A DNA stretch of 64,000 nucleotides, from contig CP129480.1 of the NCBI GenBank assembly GCA_030583885.1, positions 4,156,714 to 4,220,713 of the forward strand, given 5' to 3'. Positions 1 through 9,519 of the stretch are shown here, one piece after another (position 1 is the first letter of the stretch; each line of letters starts with the position of its first letter). A program made the translations under genes and the position numbers. Source of the DNA: Anaerolineales bacterium. GTDB lineage: Bacteria; Chloroflexota; Anaerolineae; Anaerolineales; Villigracilaceae. A model generated the notes under the pieces. That model was given only the letters and a program-made list of their open reading frames with translations, made no database searches and had not been told where the DNA came from.

Positions 1-35
1 ATGATTTCATACTCACGCGGATCCAAGCGGCCTCA

Positions 36-2006
36 TTATGGCACGCGATACGACAACAGGATGGTCGTATCACAATCATATGCATAGTGAAGCTGGCCGC
101 CGGGATGTGCGTCCGCCCAGTTTTCAAGGTCGGGAATTCGACTCGGCGGGGCGATAACGGTTTCGCCGGAAACAGGATTAAACGCATCCAGCGGTTCGGG
201 GAAATTGATGACAGGCCTGCTGCGGCTCAGGAAAAACGCCGATGGATGACTGCCATGGAAATATTCAGCGTCGCTCAGCAGATACACACGCTGTTCGTTA
301 TCAACACTTGCGACCTCCCTGCCAAGATAGGACGCAAAGCGGCCGACAAGGTTTTCTGCAAAACGACATTGACCCGCAAACTCGGCGTAATAGGTCCATA
401 AATTAAACGCAAGCAGGCTTGCGAGGACGGCGGTTACAGAAAACGCATAGGCAGTACGCATGTTCTTCCAGCCCAGGCCCATCAGGTCGAGGATTTGATC
501 CAACCCCAGGGATGCCATGATGACTGCGGCGGGCAGCGCCATCAACATGCGGTAGGAATCCGCCGATGGAGGCGTTGCAAATACACCGATTGAAACTGTG
601 GCACCCCAAAAGTAGCCGTTCAAAAGCAGGTAGGCCGGATCGCGAAGCCGCCACAAGGAGATTCCCAGGCCTGCCAGGAACATGGTGCTTGAGATCATGC
701 TCATCATCGGCGCCTGTGAACCATAAAAATCAAGCGCCGGATAATAGATCAGGGACAGAAAAGCATGGGTGACGCGTCCAAGCAGAATTTGAGCAGCACT
801 TTGCCCTGTTGTATCCATGATGCCCGCCAGGTATCCAGATTGGAAAGTCCCGCTTAGATTAAGTCTATGCAGAAATTCCTCGGGATGCCTGATGGCGTAC
901 ATGGCGGATGGCAAAATGACGATAAGAAAACCACCCAGGAAAACCATTGCCTGGGTAATGCGAGGCTTGAACCATGGCCGGTAAAACAGATAAGCGATCA
1001 GCATGTAAATGATCACAAGGCCCAAAATCACCTGCGAAGTCAGATATACGGAAAAATGCCCTGCCAAAATAATTCCGCCCAGTGCGGTTCGCCATGATTC
1101 GCGCTTCTGAAGGCCGCTGATAAACAAATACAATTCCAGGGGCGCCAGCCAGGCGTCCTGAATATAGGCAACGGACGCAATGCGGCTGAAATGGATGTGG
1201 GAATGTGAAAACGCCAGGATGACCGCTGTGATCAAGGCGATCCTGCGCCCCCCGATCCAACGGGCAAGCAGGTAAACAGCCGGGACAGCCAGTACTCCGC
1301 CAAGCGCCGGCAGCAACCTTAAGCCAAAAGGATTGACCCCAAAAAGCTTCATGGCTAAATTGATGAGCTGCAGATACAGGGCGCCAAAATTTTCCCACAA
1401 GGCAAACGGGTTGCTCAGCATCCCGTGGCTTGTCATTTGCGCGAAAAGTCCGACATTCCCCTCATCACCATCCAGAACGCGGGGGATCTCGCCCAGCCTG
1501 TAAAAACGGACTGCAGCCGCAAGGAGCATCACCGCCACAACGGAAAGAACCTCCGCTCGATTGGCCTTCAACCAGGCCAGGCTGGTTTTGGAATTCATCG
1601 CCGTATTTGAATTCAAGAACGCATATAAGTAGCACGCGGCACTCAACAGCCAAATGGTGACGATGGGAATATAGTTGACACGGGTATACACCATGAAAAA
1701 CGCCATTGCCGCCGCAGCCAAACCCGATAAAAGCACTGCCGTAAAAATCCAAAAGGCCCGCTCTTGAAAATAGAAGTGAACTGATAATCTCTGTAACAAC
1801 GGTGTGGGCCTGATCACCTGGCTCAACATCAAAATGACCACCCCGATGAGCGCCAGCCAGGTATAAGGAGGCAATGCCCCGCTCTCATCAGCTGGCTTTG
1901 AAAAAGTTAGAAATTGGCTCGCCAGCAGCAGAAAAATACCAAAAAACGCAACAAGCCGCCGGATATTCCCAACTCCCCCTCCTTCTTCAGGTTGGTGTTC
2001 AGTCAT
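36..2006 (-). CDS. GT-C type membrane glycosyltransferase (family 39-like)
   Basis: A polytopic membrane protein of about 656 residues with many hydrophobic segments. It has the usual layout of PMT/ArnT-like GT-C glycosyltransferases, with an acidic motif in the first long outer loop (D179, D181, E182 in the context RVLDGDEGN) that normally binds the lipid-linked sugar donor or metal. Expected role: transfer of a sugar from a polyprenyl phosphate donor to an envelope acceptor outside the membrane; the acceptor cannot be read from sequence. The ATG at 2006 is chosen over one 33 nt upstream because GGAGATATC directly precedes it. A TATAAT box lies on the minus strand at 2075-2070. It is a single gene, divergent from recX. 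Confidence 0.75.
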   Translation of the reverse strand: MTEHQPEEGGGVGNIRRLVAFFGIFLLLASQFLTFSKPADESGALPPYTWLALIGVVILMLSQVIRPTPLLQRLSVHFYFQERAFWIFTAVLLSGLAAAAMAFFMVYTRVNYIPIVTIWLLSAACYLYAFLNSNTAMNSKTSLAWLKANRAEVLSVVAVMLLAAAVRFYRLGEIPRVLDGDEGNVGLFAQMTSHGMLSNPFALWENFGALYLQLINLAMKLFGVNPFGLRLLPALGGVLAVPAVYLLARWIGGRRIALITAVILAFSHSHIHFSRIASVAYIQDAWLAPLELYLFISGLQKRESWRTALGGIILAGHFSVYLTSQVILGLVIIYMLIAYLFYRPWFKPRITQAMVFLGGFLIVILPSAMYAIRHPEEFLHRLNLSGTFQSGYLAGIMDTTGQSAAQILLGRVTHAFLSLIYYPALDFYGSQAPMMSMISSTMFLAGLGISLWRLRDPAYLLLNGYFWGATVSIGVFATPPSADSYRMLMALPAAVIMASLGLDQILDLMGLGWKNMRTAYAFSVTAVLASLLAFNLWTYYAEFAGQCRFAENLVGRFASYLGREVASVDNEQRVYLLSDAEYFHGSHPSAFFLSRSRPVINFPEPLDAFNPVSGETVIAPPSRIPDLENWADAHPGGQLHYAYDCDTTILLSYRVP

Positions 2007-2187
2007 GATATCTCCATTCCATCCTTCGTACTTAATCAAATTCTGCCTGATTTATTAAGAAACATTAAGATTATACTCAAAAATAAAGTTTGTTTTACAC
2101 AAGCTTCAGATTCTTAGGGGCCATTAAGTTTCGATAACCGCCGCGCCAGACCCGCACCCCGCACCATTTCTGGAATACAACCAAATG

Positions 2188-2216
2188 TTAACAAATCTTA
2201 AAATTCCATGTATAAT
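2188..2216 (+). promoter_or_regulatory. sigma70-type promoter, 290 nt upstream of recX
   Basis: TTAACA at 2188-2193, a 17-nt spacer and a perfect TATAAT at 2211-2216. The predicted start is near 2223. The first credible ATG (recX) is at 2514, so the transcript would carry an unusually long leader or an independent small RNA. Confidence 0.6.
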
Positions 2217-2513
2217 TGCGGAAACATTGAAAACTTCCGCCGCTCCTGCGGGCTTTGCTTGAAACTGACTGGAAAATTCGCGCACGATCCTCCCCCAACT
2301 TTGGGAGTTATTTTGTGAAGTCTCATTTAGGAAACAATTTGAGAAAACATCCGGCTTCACCTGACATCAAAGTGCCGAACGTGACATAATACCCGTCGCG
2401 CTATTTTGACCTACCCCAACCCGCCTCCTGCGCGACACGGAACTGGTCAACCAACCCAGACATTTTCACAGCCGAGGCCGTTTAGACGGAAGTCTCGGCT
2501 GTGTGTATTTAAC
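2217..2513 (+). other. long recX leader, possible structured RNA
   Basis: No credible ORF. Local pairing is visible: CCGC-TCCT-GCGG near 2240, and GTGAAG with CTTCAC enclosing a TCTCA/TGAGA stem near 2315-2370. A perfect 10-bp stem (CACAGCCGAG at 2467-2476 with CTCGGCTGTG at 2494-2503) ends 10 nt before the recX ATG. It matches no riboswitch or small-RNA family I can name. The last hairpin could affect recX translation or be a weak terminator. Confidence 0.3.
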
Positions 2514-3164
2514 ATGAAAAAGATAACCGCCATGCAACCGCAAAAGAACCGCAATCGGGTGAACATTCACCTCGATGGGGAGTTCGCCTTCGGGCTGGCG
2601 CGCATCACAGCCGCATGGCTGAAGCCCGGCGATATGCTCAGCGATGAGAAGATCGCCAGCCTGCAAGCCGACGACGCACGTGAACGGGCATACCAGCAGG
2701 CCATGCTGTTTTTAAGCTACCGCGCCCGTTCAGAAAAGGAAATACGGCAAAACCTGCTCAAGCACGAGATCCCCGAGGATGTGATCGGGCAGACGCTTGA
2801 AAAACTTCGCGAGAGCGGGCTTGCCAATGACAATCAATTTGCCCGCGTCTGGGTGGAAAATCGCAGCACCTTTCGCCCGCGCAGCCGCCGTGCATTGACG
2901 ATGGAACTCCGTCAAAAAGGGCTCGACGATGAGACTGTGCAAGCCGCAGTTTCGAATGTGGACGAAGATGCCCTCGCCTATGAATCTGCCCGGAAACGAG
3001 CAGGCAGACTCAAAGGTCAGGAATGGGGCGAGTTCCGCAAAAAACTGTCCGAGTATCTCGCAAGGCGCGGCTTTCCATATTCCGTCATTGCGCCGGTCGT
3101 CACCCAGGTCTGGAACGAGGCGCACGCGGAAGAAAAACATTTTGAAGATGAGGAACCAATATGA
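2514..3164 (+). CDS. recX: Regulatory protein RecX
   Basis: 216 residues. RecX modulates RecA filament growth in DNA repair. The family hallmark of short three-helix repeats is present, for example AMLFLSYRARSEKEIRQNL near residue 62 and the later block with RALTMELRQKGL. The ATG at 2514 is chosen because the conserved part starts at MKKITAMQPQ; an in-frame upstream extension is repeat-like and Pro-rich. The stop overlaps the rny start as ATGA at 3161-3164, so the two are translationally coupled. recA is not in the window. Confidence 0.88.
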   Translation: MKKITAMQPQKNRNRVNIHLDGEFAFGLARITAAWLKPGDMLSDEKIASLQADDARERAYQQAMLFLSYRARSEKEIRQNLLKHEIPEDVIGQTLEKLRESGLANDNQFARVWVENRSTFRPRSRRALTMELRQKGLDDETVQAAVSNVDEDALAYESARKRAGRLKGQEWGEFRKKLSEYLARRGFPYSVIAPVVTQVWNEAHAEEKHFEDEEPI

Positions 3165-4687
3165 ACCCGGTAAATCTATCCATAGATATCCTTGCTCTTA
3201 TCGTCGGCGTTTTGATCGGATATTTTTTTCACCGTTATCAAGCCGACCGCGCTGCCAAGGGAAAACAGGAAAAGGCTGACGATATTCTAAAAGCCGCAAA
3301 TACGCAGGCGCGCATGATCGAAAGCGGTGCGCGCGACAACGCGACCAAGATCATCCAGGCCGCCGAGGCGGAGATCAAGGAACGGCGCATCGAACTGAAC
3401 CGCGAAACCGACCGTTTGGACAAGCGCCGTGTTGAACTTGACAGCCGCTTTGACAAAATGGAACAACGCGAACAGACATTGAACAAGCGTCAGTCCCAGG
3501 TTGATAAACGCTTTAACGAGATCGAAAAACTGCACGAGGAACAGGTCAAGAAACTCGAGCAGATCGCGCAAATGACACAGGACGATGCACGCAAAGACCT
3601 GTTTGCCGCTGTGGAAAAAGAGGCCCGTGGCGACATGGCACGCATCATCCGCCAGATCGAGGCGGAAGCGCGGGAGGAAGGCGAGAAGCGCGCCCGCAAG
3701 TTAATTGCCGATGCGATCCAGCGTGTGGCATCGGAACATGTGGCGGAAGTCACCCGCGCCGTGGTCACCCTGCCCAGCGAGGAAATGAAGGGACGCATTG
3801 TCGGGCGCAACGGGCGCAATATCAAAGCCTTTGAACAGGCCGCCGGGGTGGATGTGATCGTGGACGATACGCCTGATTCCGTCACCGTCTCCTGCTTCGA
3901 CTCGGTCCGTCGCGAGATCGGGCGCCGCGCCCTCGCCAAATTAATTCTGGACGGACGCATTCATCCCGCCCACATCGAAAAGATCGTGGAGGACGAAACC
4001 AAAGCCGTGGAGAAGATCATCAACGAAGCCGGCGAACAAGCCGCCTTCGACGCCAACGTCACCGGCCTGCACCCCGAAGTACTGCGCATGATGGGACGCC
4101 TGAAATTCCGCACCTCGTATGGACAGAACCAGCTTGCCCACGCCGTGGAAGTCTCCAAACTTGCCGGTATCCTTGCGGCGGAACTCGGTGCAAACGTGGA
4201 ACTTTCGAAGCAGGGCGGCTTCCTGCATGATATCGGCAAGGCCATGGACCACAACCAGGACGGGACACACGCGGGCCTGGGCGCGGAATATTGCAAACGC
4301 TATGGTGTGAATCCCATTGTCGTGAATGCCATCGCTTCACACCACCATGAAGTGGACCAGGAAACCGTTGAAGCGGTCATCGCTGAAGCGGCGGATGCGA
4401 TCTCCGGCGCGCGCCCGGGCGCACGCCGCGAAGATTTGGAAGCGTACATCAAGCGCATCCGCTCGCTGGAGGAAATGTCCATGTCCTTCGAGGGCGTGCA
4501 GCAAGCCTTCGCCATCCAGGCGGGACGCGAAGTGCGCATCCTCGTCAAGCCGGATGCAATCGACGACCTCGCCTCCGCACGGCTGGCGCGCGATATTGCC
4601 AAGAAGATCGAAGAGACCATGCAATATCCCGGTCAGATCCGTGTGACGGTCATCCGCGAAACAAGATCAACGGAATACGCGAAGTAG
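3161..4687 (+). CDS. rny: Ribonuclease Y
   Basis: 508 residues, full length for RNase Y, the membrane-anchored endoribonuclease that starts mRNA decay. Order seen: an N-terminal membrane helix (about residues 6-24, ILALIVGVLIGYFF), a long charged coiled coil (about 30-180), a KH RNA-binding domain with GRNGRNI, then an HD phosphohydrolase domain with FLHDIGKAMDH and a later ASHHHEVD. All HD metal ligands appear intact. It starts within the recX stop codon and is followed by a strong terminator, so recX-rny is a closed unit. Confidence 0.95.
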   Translation: MNPVNLSIDILALIVGVLIGYFFHRYQADRAAKGKQEKADDILKAANTQARMIESGARDNATKIIQAAEAEIKERRIELNRETDRLDKRRVELDSRFDKMEQREQTLNKRQSQVDKRFNEIEKLHEEQVKKLEQIAQMTQDDARKDLFAAVEKEARGDMARIIRQIEAEAREEGEKRARKLIADAIQRVASEHVAEVTRAVVTLPSEEMKGRIVGRNGRNIKAFEQAAGVDVIVDDTPDSVTVSCFDSVRREIGRRALAKLILDGRIHPAHIEKIVEDETKAVEKIINEAGEQAAFDANVTGLHPEVLRMMGRLKFRTSYGQNQLAHAVEVSKLAGILAAELGANVELSKQGGFLHDIGKAMDHNQDGTHAGLGAEYCKRYGVNPIVVNAIASHHHEVDQETVEAVIAEAADAISGARPGARREDLEAYIKRIRSLEEMSMSFEGVQQAFAIQAGREVRILVKPDAIDDLASARLARDIAKKIEETMQYPGQIRVTVIRETRSTEYAK

Positions 4688-4693
4688 CATGTC

Positions 4694-4732
4694 AATCCCC
4701 GCAGACAAGAACGCCTGCGGGGATTTTCTTTT
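4694..4732 (+). terminator. intrinsic terminator after rny
   Basis: A perfect 11-bp stem (AATCCCCGCAG at 4694-4704 with its complement at 4715-4725), then a T-rich tail. It lies immediately after the rny stop and before the thrC Shine-Dalgarno. Confidence 0.85.
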
Positions 4733-4747
4733 TAGAAGGAAATCATC

Positions 4748-5926
4748 ATGAAAACATCCTATCTCGTCGACTTGACCTGTTCGAATTGCGGAAAGCATTT
4801 TTTCATTAACGAAGTGCATACCTTTTGCCCGGACTGCCAGGCCACACTGATCTCGAACTATGACCTGAACGCCGTCCGCAGGGAAGTGGACCGCGACGGG
4901 ATCCATGCGCGCCCGAAAGGAATGTGGCGCTGGCACGAAATGCTTCCCGTGCAAAACCCTGAAAATATCGTGTCCCTCGGGGAAGGCGACACTCCATTAT
5001 TAAGCATCCCCCGCGTCGGGAAGGAACTTGGGCTTGCAAACCTTTTGGTCAAGGATGAAAGCAGCAATCCCACCGGCTCCTTCAAGGCGCGCGGACTTTG
5101 CGCCGCAATTTCCAGAGCAAAGGAACTCGGTGTAAAAAAAGTGATCATCCCCACCGCAGGTAACGCAGGCGGAGCCATGGCGGCGTATGCGGCACGCGCC
5201 GGTTTGCGGGCGTTGATCTACATGCCGAATGACACGCCCACCGCGAACATTCAGGAAAGCCGCATCGCAGGCGCGGAGGTGATCCTCGTGGAAGGGCTGA
5301 TCAGCGATGCGGCCGGCATGGCTGGTGTCAAAGCGCGTGAAGAGGGCTGGTTCGATGTCTCCACCTTCAAGGAACCGTACCGCGCCGAAGGCAAAAAGAT
5401 CATGGGCTACGAACTTGCCGAAGCTTTCAATTGGACACTGCCCGACGTGATCCTCTACCCCACTGGCGGCGGTACCGGCCTGGTCGGCATGTGGAAAGCA
5501 TTTGCTGAAATGGAAGCCCTCGGCTGGCTGGCGGACACAAAACGTCCACGCATGGTTTCCGTGCAGGCGGATGGATGCGCTCCGATTCCCAGGGCATTTC
5601 ATGCAGGCGCCTCCTTCTGTGACTTTTGGCCGGGCGCGCAGACCGTGGCATCCGGCTTGCGGGTGCCGAAAAGCTTCGCCGACCGCATCATCCTCGCCAA
5701 CATCCGTGAAAGCAACGGGACCGCAATTGCCGTCAGCGACGAAGCGCTCATCCATGCCCAGAAAAAACTGGCCGCCATGGAAGGCATCTTCGCGGCGCCG
5801 GAAGGGGCCGCCTGCCTCGCCGCGCTGGAGGAACTCGTTAGACAAAAATGGGTAAAACCAGACGAACGCATCGTTATTTTCAACACGGGCTCGGGATTGA
5901 AGTATCTCGACCAGGTTGTGAAGTAA
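4748..5926 (+). CDS. thrC: Threonine synthase
   Basis: 392 residues. Converts O-phosphohomoserine to threonine with PLP in the cytosol. An N-terminal zinc ribbon (C11, C14, C27, C30) precedes the fold-type-II PLP domain; the Schiff-base lysine is K113 in NPTGSFKARG and the phosphate-binding loop is GNAGGAMAAYAA. This is the archaeal/plant-like class with an N-terminal ribbon. AGAAGGA precedes the ATG. The gene lies between two terminators and has no other threonine genes beside it. Confidence 0.92.
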   Translation: MKTSYLVDLTCSNCGKHFFINEVHTFCPDCQATLISNYDLNAVRREVDRDGIHARPKGMWRWHEMLPVQNPENIVSLGEGDTPLLSIPRVGKELGLANLLVKDESSNPTGSFKARGLCAAISRAKELGVKKVIIPTAGNAGGAMAAYAARAGLRALIYMPNDTPTANIQESRIAGAEVILVEGLISDAAGMAGVKAREEGWFDVSTFKEPYRAEGKKIMGYELAEAFNWTLPDVILYPTGGGTGLVGMWKAFAEMEALGWLADTKRPRMVSVQADGCAPIPRAFHAGASFCDFWPGAQTVASGLRVPKSFADRIILANIRESNGTAIAVSDEALIHAQKKLAAMEGIFAAPEGAACLAALEELVRQKWVKPDERIVIFNTGSGLKYLDQVVK

Positions 5927-5930
5927 ACAA

Positions 5931-5960
5931 AAACGGGATGAACTTGTTCATCCCGTTTTT
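5931..5960. terminator. bidirectional terminator between thrC and the minus-strand aro run
   Basis: AAACGGGATGAAC at 5931-5943 and its exact complement at 5946-5958, flanked by A and T tracts on the two sides. It serves thrC on plus and the end of the long minus-strand operon at 5977. Confidence 0.8.
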
Positions 5961-5976
5961 GATTCCAATTGACACT

Positions 5977-6867
5977 TCAAAAATCGATCGCCGCCGGTCT
6001 TATCCCCAGTTCATCGATCAACGCATTCAATTCGGCATCGCTCAACCTGCGTCCCCTGCCTGCATGGGCGGTGAGCATGGCTTCATTCATGTTCGTGCCG
6101 AACGAGCGTCCGTCAAAGCGCGGCGTGGTGGTGATGACCCGTTTCACGCCGCGTTCTTTCAACAGGGCGATGTTATCCTCCGTGGTTGTATTGGTGACAA
6201 TCGTCTTGGCGGATAGATCCCTCGGCATGTATTTGCGCATGAATAGAAAATCGCCCGCAATCAGATCGGACTCCTCAAAATATTTTGTATACTTGGGCTT
6301 ATGTTCCGCACCGTCACTGCCGTAGAAGATCATGCCCATTGGGAAGTGGCTGACAATCGGCAGCATGACTCTTGCAACCCGCTTGAACGCACGAATTCCA
6401 TAAATGGGAACAGGCACACCGAGAGCGACCATCAGATCCCCGAACACGCTTCTTTCGCTGACCTCCGCAACTGCTTCCGCCAAACCGATCCGATCCGCCG
6501 CGACTGGGATGAACGCCTGCTTAAAGCGGACATCTCCAAGCTGGGGCTTTGCCAGTTCAAAGACGCGCCGCTCGAGGGTGTGCTTAAGTCCGCGGCCGTC
6601 ACACAGTGGGGTCTGCCGGACGCCAGAGACGAGCTTGAGCGCGGCATGAAGCGGATATTCCCTGTCATCGAGGCGGAGATATAAGTCCACACCGCCCACG
6701 CCGAAGGCATCCACCTTCCCGTCCAAATCCAAGTACATCCGGCGGGCCTTTTCGATGTCTCCGTCCGTGCCGATGCGCTCGACGAGAATTTCGACGCCGT
6801 TGAGGTTGACCGTCACGCTTTTATTGCGTTTGGAACTGCCGAGGCTGACACTGACCGCACGTTTCAT
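5977..6867 (-). CDS. Quinate 5-dehydrogenase-like protein
   Basis: 296 residues. The opening VSVSLGSSKRNK, the ERIGTDGD motif and GVGGVDLYL match a widespread family carried in databases as quinate 5-dehydrogenase, although the biochemical basis for that name is thin. A Rossmann-like stretch around MPRDLSAKTIVTNTTTEDN would fit a nucleotide-binding role. The ATG directly abuts the stop of the MBL-fold gene (6868-6870), so the two are probably co-transcribed at the end of the aro run. A link to quinate/shikimate chemistry is attractive but inferred from position. Confidence 0.6.
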   Translation of the reverse strand: MKRAVSVSLGSSKRNKSVTVNLNGVEILVERIGTDGDIEKARRMYLDLDGKVDAFGVGGVDLYLRLDDREYPLHAALKLVSGVRQTPLCDGRGLKHTLERRVFELAKPQLGDVRFKQAFIPVAADRIGLAEAVAEVSERSVFGDLMVALGVPVPIYGIRAFKRVARVMLPIVSHFPMGMIFYGSDGAEHKPKYTKYFEESDLIAGDFLFMRKYMPRDLSAKTIVTNTTTEDNIALLKERGVKRVITTTPRFDGRSFGTNMNEAMLTAHAGRGRRLSDAELNALIDELGIRPAAIDF

Positions 6868-7503
6868 TTATTCGCTCACGAAAGGATTGAATTTTTTCTC
6901 ATGACCCACCGTCGTTTCAGGACCGTGCCCCGAAAGCAATCTTGTTTCATCGGGCAGGGTGTATATCTGCGTGCGGATGCTGTGCTCCAGTGTATCCCAA
7001 TCACCACCAGGCAGGTCGGTGCGCCCGACACTGCCGTTAAAAATTATATCGCCGCAAAAACAGATGTTTTCCTTTGGCACATACAACACACAGTGACCCT
7101 TTGTATGCCCCGGCGTAAAACGGACTTCAAATTCGTTCGAGCCAAGGTTCATCTTCATGCCGTGAACGAAGTCAATGGTCGGTTCGGGACCGGGATCGAT
7201 ATCCAACCCAAATGACGCACCGCCGCCGCCCGCCCGCCAGAGGACGTGGTCATCGGGATGAAGTGCCACATGCGGCAATGGATTGAGCGCGTCCGCAATG
7301 GCCGCCGCGCCGCCGATGTGATCGAAGTGCGCGTGCGTGTACCACAGGTGACCGATGCGCCAGCCGCGTTTTTGCGCCTCCGCCAGAATGAGGTGCCCAT
7401 CCCAGGACGGGTCAATCACGACGGCTTCTTTTGTTTCCGGGTCCGCCACAAAATAGGCGTTGGTCTGTGCGGGACCAAGGGTGAAGGAGATGATTTCGAG
7501 CAT
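6868..7503 (-). CDS. MBL-fold metallo-hydrolase (glyoxalase II-like)
   Basis: 211 residues. The metal-binding signature H57-x-H59-x-D61-H62 (THAHFDHIGG) is intact, followed by the TPGHTKGH and later SGHGPET histidines. This indicates a dinuclear metal hydrolase acting on thioesters or similar substrates in the cytosol. The substrate cannot be predicted. It sits between the MFS gene and the quinate-dehydrogenase-like gene with almost no spacing, consistent with co-transcription. Confidence 0.85.
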   Translation of the reverse strand: MLEIISFTLGPAQTNAYFVADPETKEAVVIDPSWDGHLILAEAQKRGWRIGHLWYTHAHFDHIGGAAAIADALNPLPHVALHPDDHVLWRAGGGGASFGLDIDPGPEPTIDFVHGMKMNLGSNEFEVRFTPGHTKGHCVLYVPKENICFCGDIIFNGSVGRTDLPGGDWDTLEHSIRTQIYTLPDETRLLSGHGPETTVGHEKKFNPFVSE

Positions 7504-7515
7504 GGCTTCCTCGAT

Positions 7516-8655
7516 TTACGATTTCAGATTTTCGATTGACGATTTACGTGGTGAAAATAAATAACCGATAACAATCGAAACCGCAATCAATCCAATGGCA
7601 ATTGGATAGACGACAAACGGGTCGCGCTCAAAGATAAAGCCCGCAATCGGCGGGGCGATGATGAAAATAATCGCGCTGACCGTCTCCATTGTGCCATAAG
7701 TGATGCCCATCTGCGAGTCGTGGACAAGGTCGCGCGCCTGTGCCATCGCCATCGGGCGCGCGGCGCGGAAACCGCCCATCAAAAAGAAGCCGAGCATGAA
7801 CATCGGCAAGCCTGTTCCCTGCCACATTAACACAGCGAACAAGGCAACCAGAGCCTGCGCGTACAAAAATCCGTTGCGCGGATTGAAGCGGCTGATCACC
7901 AGTGCCAGCAGGGAATTTCCCAACGCGCCTGCTGAAAACACCCAACCCGTTTCACTGAAGGAAAGTTCGCGCACACCTTTCAAGAAATTCGGGGTGAGCG
8001 GCTGGGCAAGGTACATGGCAAAGACCGCAATGGCGTAGATCATCACAAAACCGACAAAACGTTTATTCGTCCGAAGGCGGGCGGGCGGCGTTTCGGGATC
8101 GTGCCTGTCAATCGGCTGAGGTCGGATGAACAGGATGCACAAGGTGGAGAACACAAAGATGCCGAACGCGATGAGGTAACTGACATCCATGCCGTATTGC
8201 TCGGCAATCCAGCCGCCGGTGACGGGTCCGAGCGCCATGCCGAGGCTGAAGGTTGCGGTCGTGAGCGAAAGCGCCGTCCCGACCGACCATTTTCCACGGG
8301 CGGCAGTGACATAACTCCCGAGGGGCGAAGCGACGAACGCCGTCACGCCGTACAAAAATAATCCCGCCAGATAGAGCGGCAGGGAGTTGGCAAGTCCCAT
8401 TGTCAGCGTGGCGGTGGTGCCGACCATCCACGCGGCGACCAGCAACGGGCGTCTGCCAATCCTATCCGCGAAATATCCGCCGGGGATGTGCGTGACCGCC
8501 ATGAAAAATCCGAACACGCCCAACGCGAATCCGATCTGCTGTTTATCGAGCAGGAATTCGTTCTCCAAACGAATCGGCACGAAATTAAAGAACATCCCTT
8601 CGCCGAACCCCCACAGCAGAAGGGCAATTGCAATGAAAAACAGGTTTCGATTCAA
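7516..8655 (-). CDS. MFS transporter
   Basis: 379 residues, hydrophobic throughout with about twelve predicted membrane helices. The MFS loop signature GGYFADRIGRRP lies between helices 2 and 3. The gene seems to begin with TTG at 8655, preceded by AGAGGA; the first in-frame ATG would remove part of the first helix. Substrate unknown: position after the aro genes and the esterase suggests a small aromatic or organic compound, which is inference. A dispersed repeat separates it from the esterase. Confidence 0.82.
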   Translation of the reverse strand: MNRNLFFIAIALLLWGFGEGMFFNFVPIRLENEFLLDKQQIGFALGVFGFFMAVTHIPGGYFADRIGRRPLLVAAWMVGTTATLTMGLANSLPLYLAGLFLYGVTAFVASPLGSYVTAARGKWSVGTALSLTTATFSLGMALGPVTGGWIAEQYGMDVSYLIAFGIFVFSTLCILFIRPQPIDRHDPETPPARLRTNKRFVGFVMIYAIAVFAMYLAQPLTPNFLKGVRELSFSETGWVFSAGALGNSLLALVISRFNPRNGFLYAQALVALFAVLMWQGTGLPMFMLGFFLMGGFRAARPMAMAQARDLVHDSQMGITYGTMETVSAIIFIIAPPIAGFIFERDPFVVYPIAIGLIAVSIVIGYLFSPRKSSIENLKS

Positions 8656-8668
8656 AGTTCCTCTTTGG

Positions 8669-8757
8669 AAACTATGTCATTGCGCGGAGGGCGAAGCCCG
8701 ACGACGCAATCCCCCAGTTTAGGAGGCTGCTTCGCGCTCCGCGCTCGCAGCGACATG
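8669..8757. repeat. dispersed intergenic repeat, 'cattgcg...cgcaatc' family
   Basis: Contains CATTGCGCGGAGGGCGAAGC followed by GACGCAATCCCCC and CGCTCGCAGCGACATGG. Related sequence occurs at 34202-34296 and 35676-35746. The esterase C-terminus and stop are read from within it. Confidence 0.55.
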
Positions 8758-9519
8758 GTTTATAAAATCGCGCGCCAACTCAAACACCCGCTGACGCGCC
8801 GCGTCGCGCGTGACGACGTGGCCTGATTCGGTGACGTATGCTTTTTCCTTCACTGGAGCATTGACCAGCGCCGCATAGATTTGCTCGAGATTTTCATGCG
8901 GCACATAGTTGTCATTCTTCGAGTGGATCAGCAACACGGGCTTGCGCACATCCGGCAGCGCCTTCTGCATTTCAAGCGTCAGCAGTTTCAACTCCGCAAT
9001 CGAGCGGATCGGATTTTCAGGATACGACACATGGCTCTTGAAGGCTTCCTTGTCGAACCATGTTGCGCCAGGCGCTTCATTGGACTTTCCGCGGTATCTG
9101 ACGAGGACGCTATACAGTTTGATGAGCCACACGGGATAATGATGGTCCTGCGGCAATGAATACGGCGTGGACATTGCGATCACACCCGCCGCATCCAATC
9201 GCGTGGACATCAACAGCGACAACACGCCGCCCATCGAAAGTCCCGCAAGAAAGATGCGGTCGGTCGAATCGCGCAGCAGGTGGTAGCCGTCCTCCACTGA
9301 AGCCGTCCAATCCGTCCAGCGCGAGCGGATCATGTCCTCGGGGTCGGTGGCATGTCCCGCGAGTCGAATCCCCAAACAGGTATATCCCTGTTCGTTAAGA
9401 TACTCCCCCATCCAGCGCATTTCCTTGGGCGCGCCTGTAAAGCCGTGGACGAGCAAAACGCCTGTGCGATTGCCGGAAAGAAGAAAAGGTTCAGTTGTAG
9501 GAATGATTTGGGTGTTCAC
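8719..9519 (-). CDS. Alpha/beta hydrolase, carboxylesterase family
   Basis: 266 residues. The oxyanion-hole motif HGFTG (25-29) and nucleophile elbow GLSMGG (S95) match the Est30-type carboxylesterases; a late D and H (SKNDNYV, ESGHVVT) complete the triad. It starts with GTG at 9519, whose last bases overlap the aroQ stop (GTGA), so it is translationally coupled to aroQ and belongs to the aro transcription unit. Substrate unknown. The last residues are encoded by a dispersed repeat. Confidence 0.85.
   Translation of the reverse strand: MNTQIIPTTEPFLLSGNRTGVLLVHGFTGAPKEMRWMGEYLNEQGYTCLGIRLAGHATDPEDMIRSRWTDWTASVEDGYHLLRDSTDRIFLAGLSMGGVLSLLMSTRLDAAGVIAMSTPYSLPQDHHYPVWLIKLYSVLVRYRGKSNEAPGATWFDKEAFKSHVSYPENPIRSIAELKLLTLEMQKALPDVRKPVLLIHSKNDNYVPHENLEQIYAALVNAPVKEKAYVTESGHVVTRDAARQRVFELARDFINHVAASAEREAAS

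Noticed and set aside
2124..2360. 78-codon minus-strand ORF upstream of recX
   Set aside because: No ribosome site or recognisable motif; it lies over the recX promoter and leader.
4688..4747. T-box or attenuator before thrC
   Set aside because: Only 60 bp separates rny from thrC, fully explained by the rny terminator and a ribosome site; no threonine-rich leader ORF.
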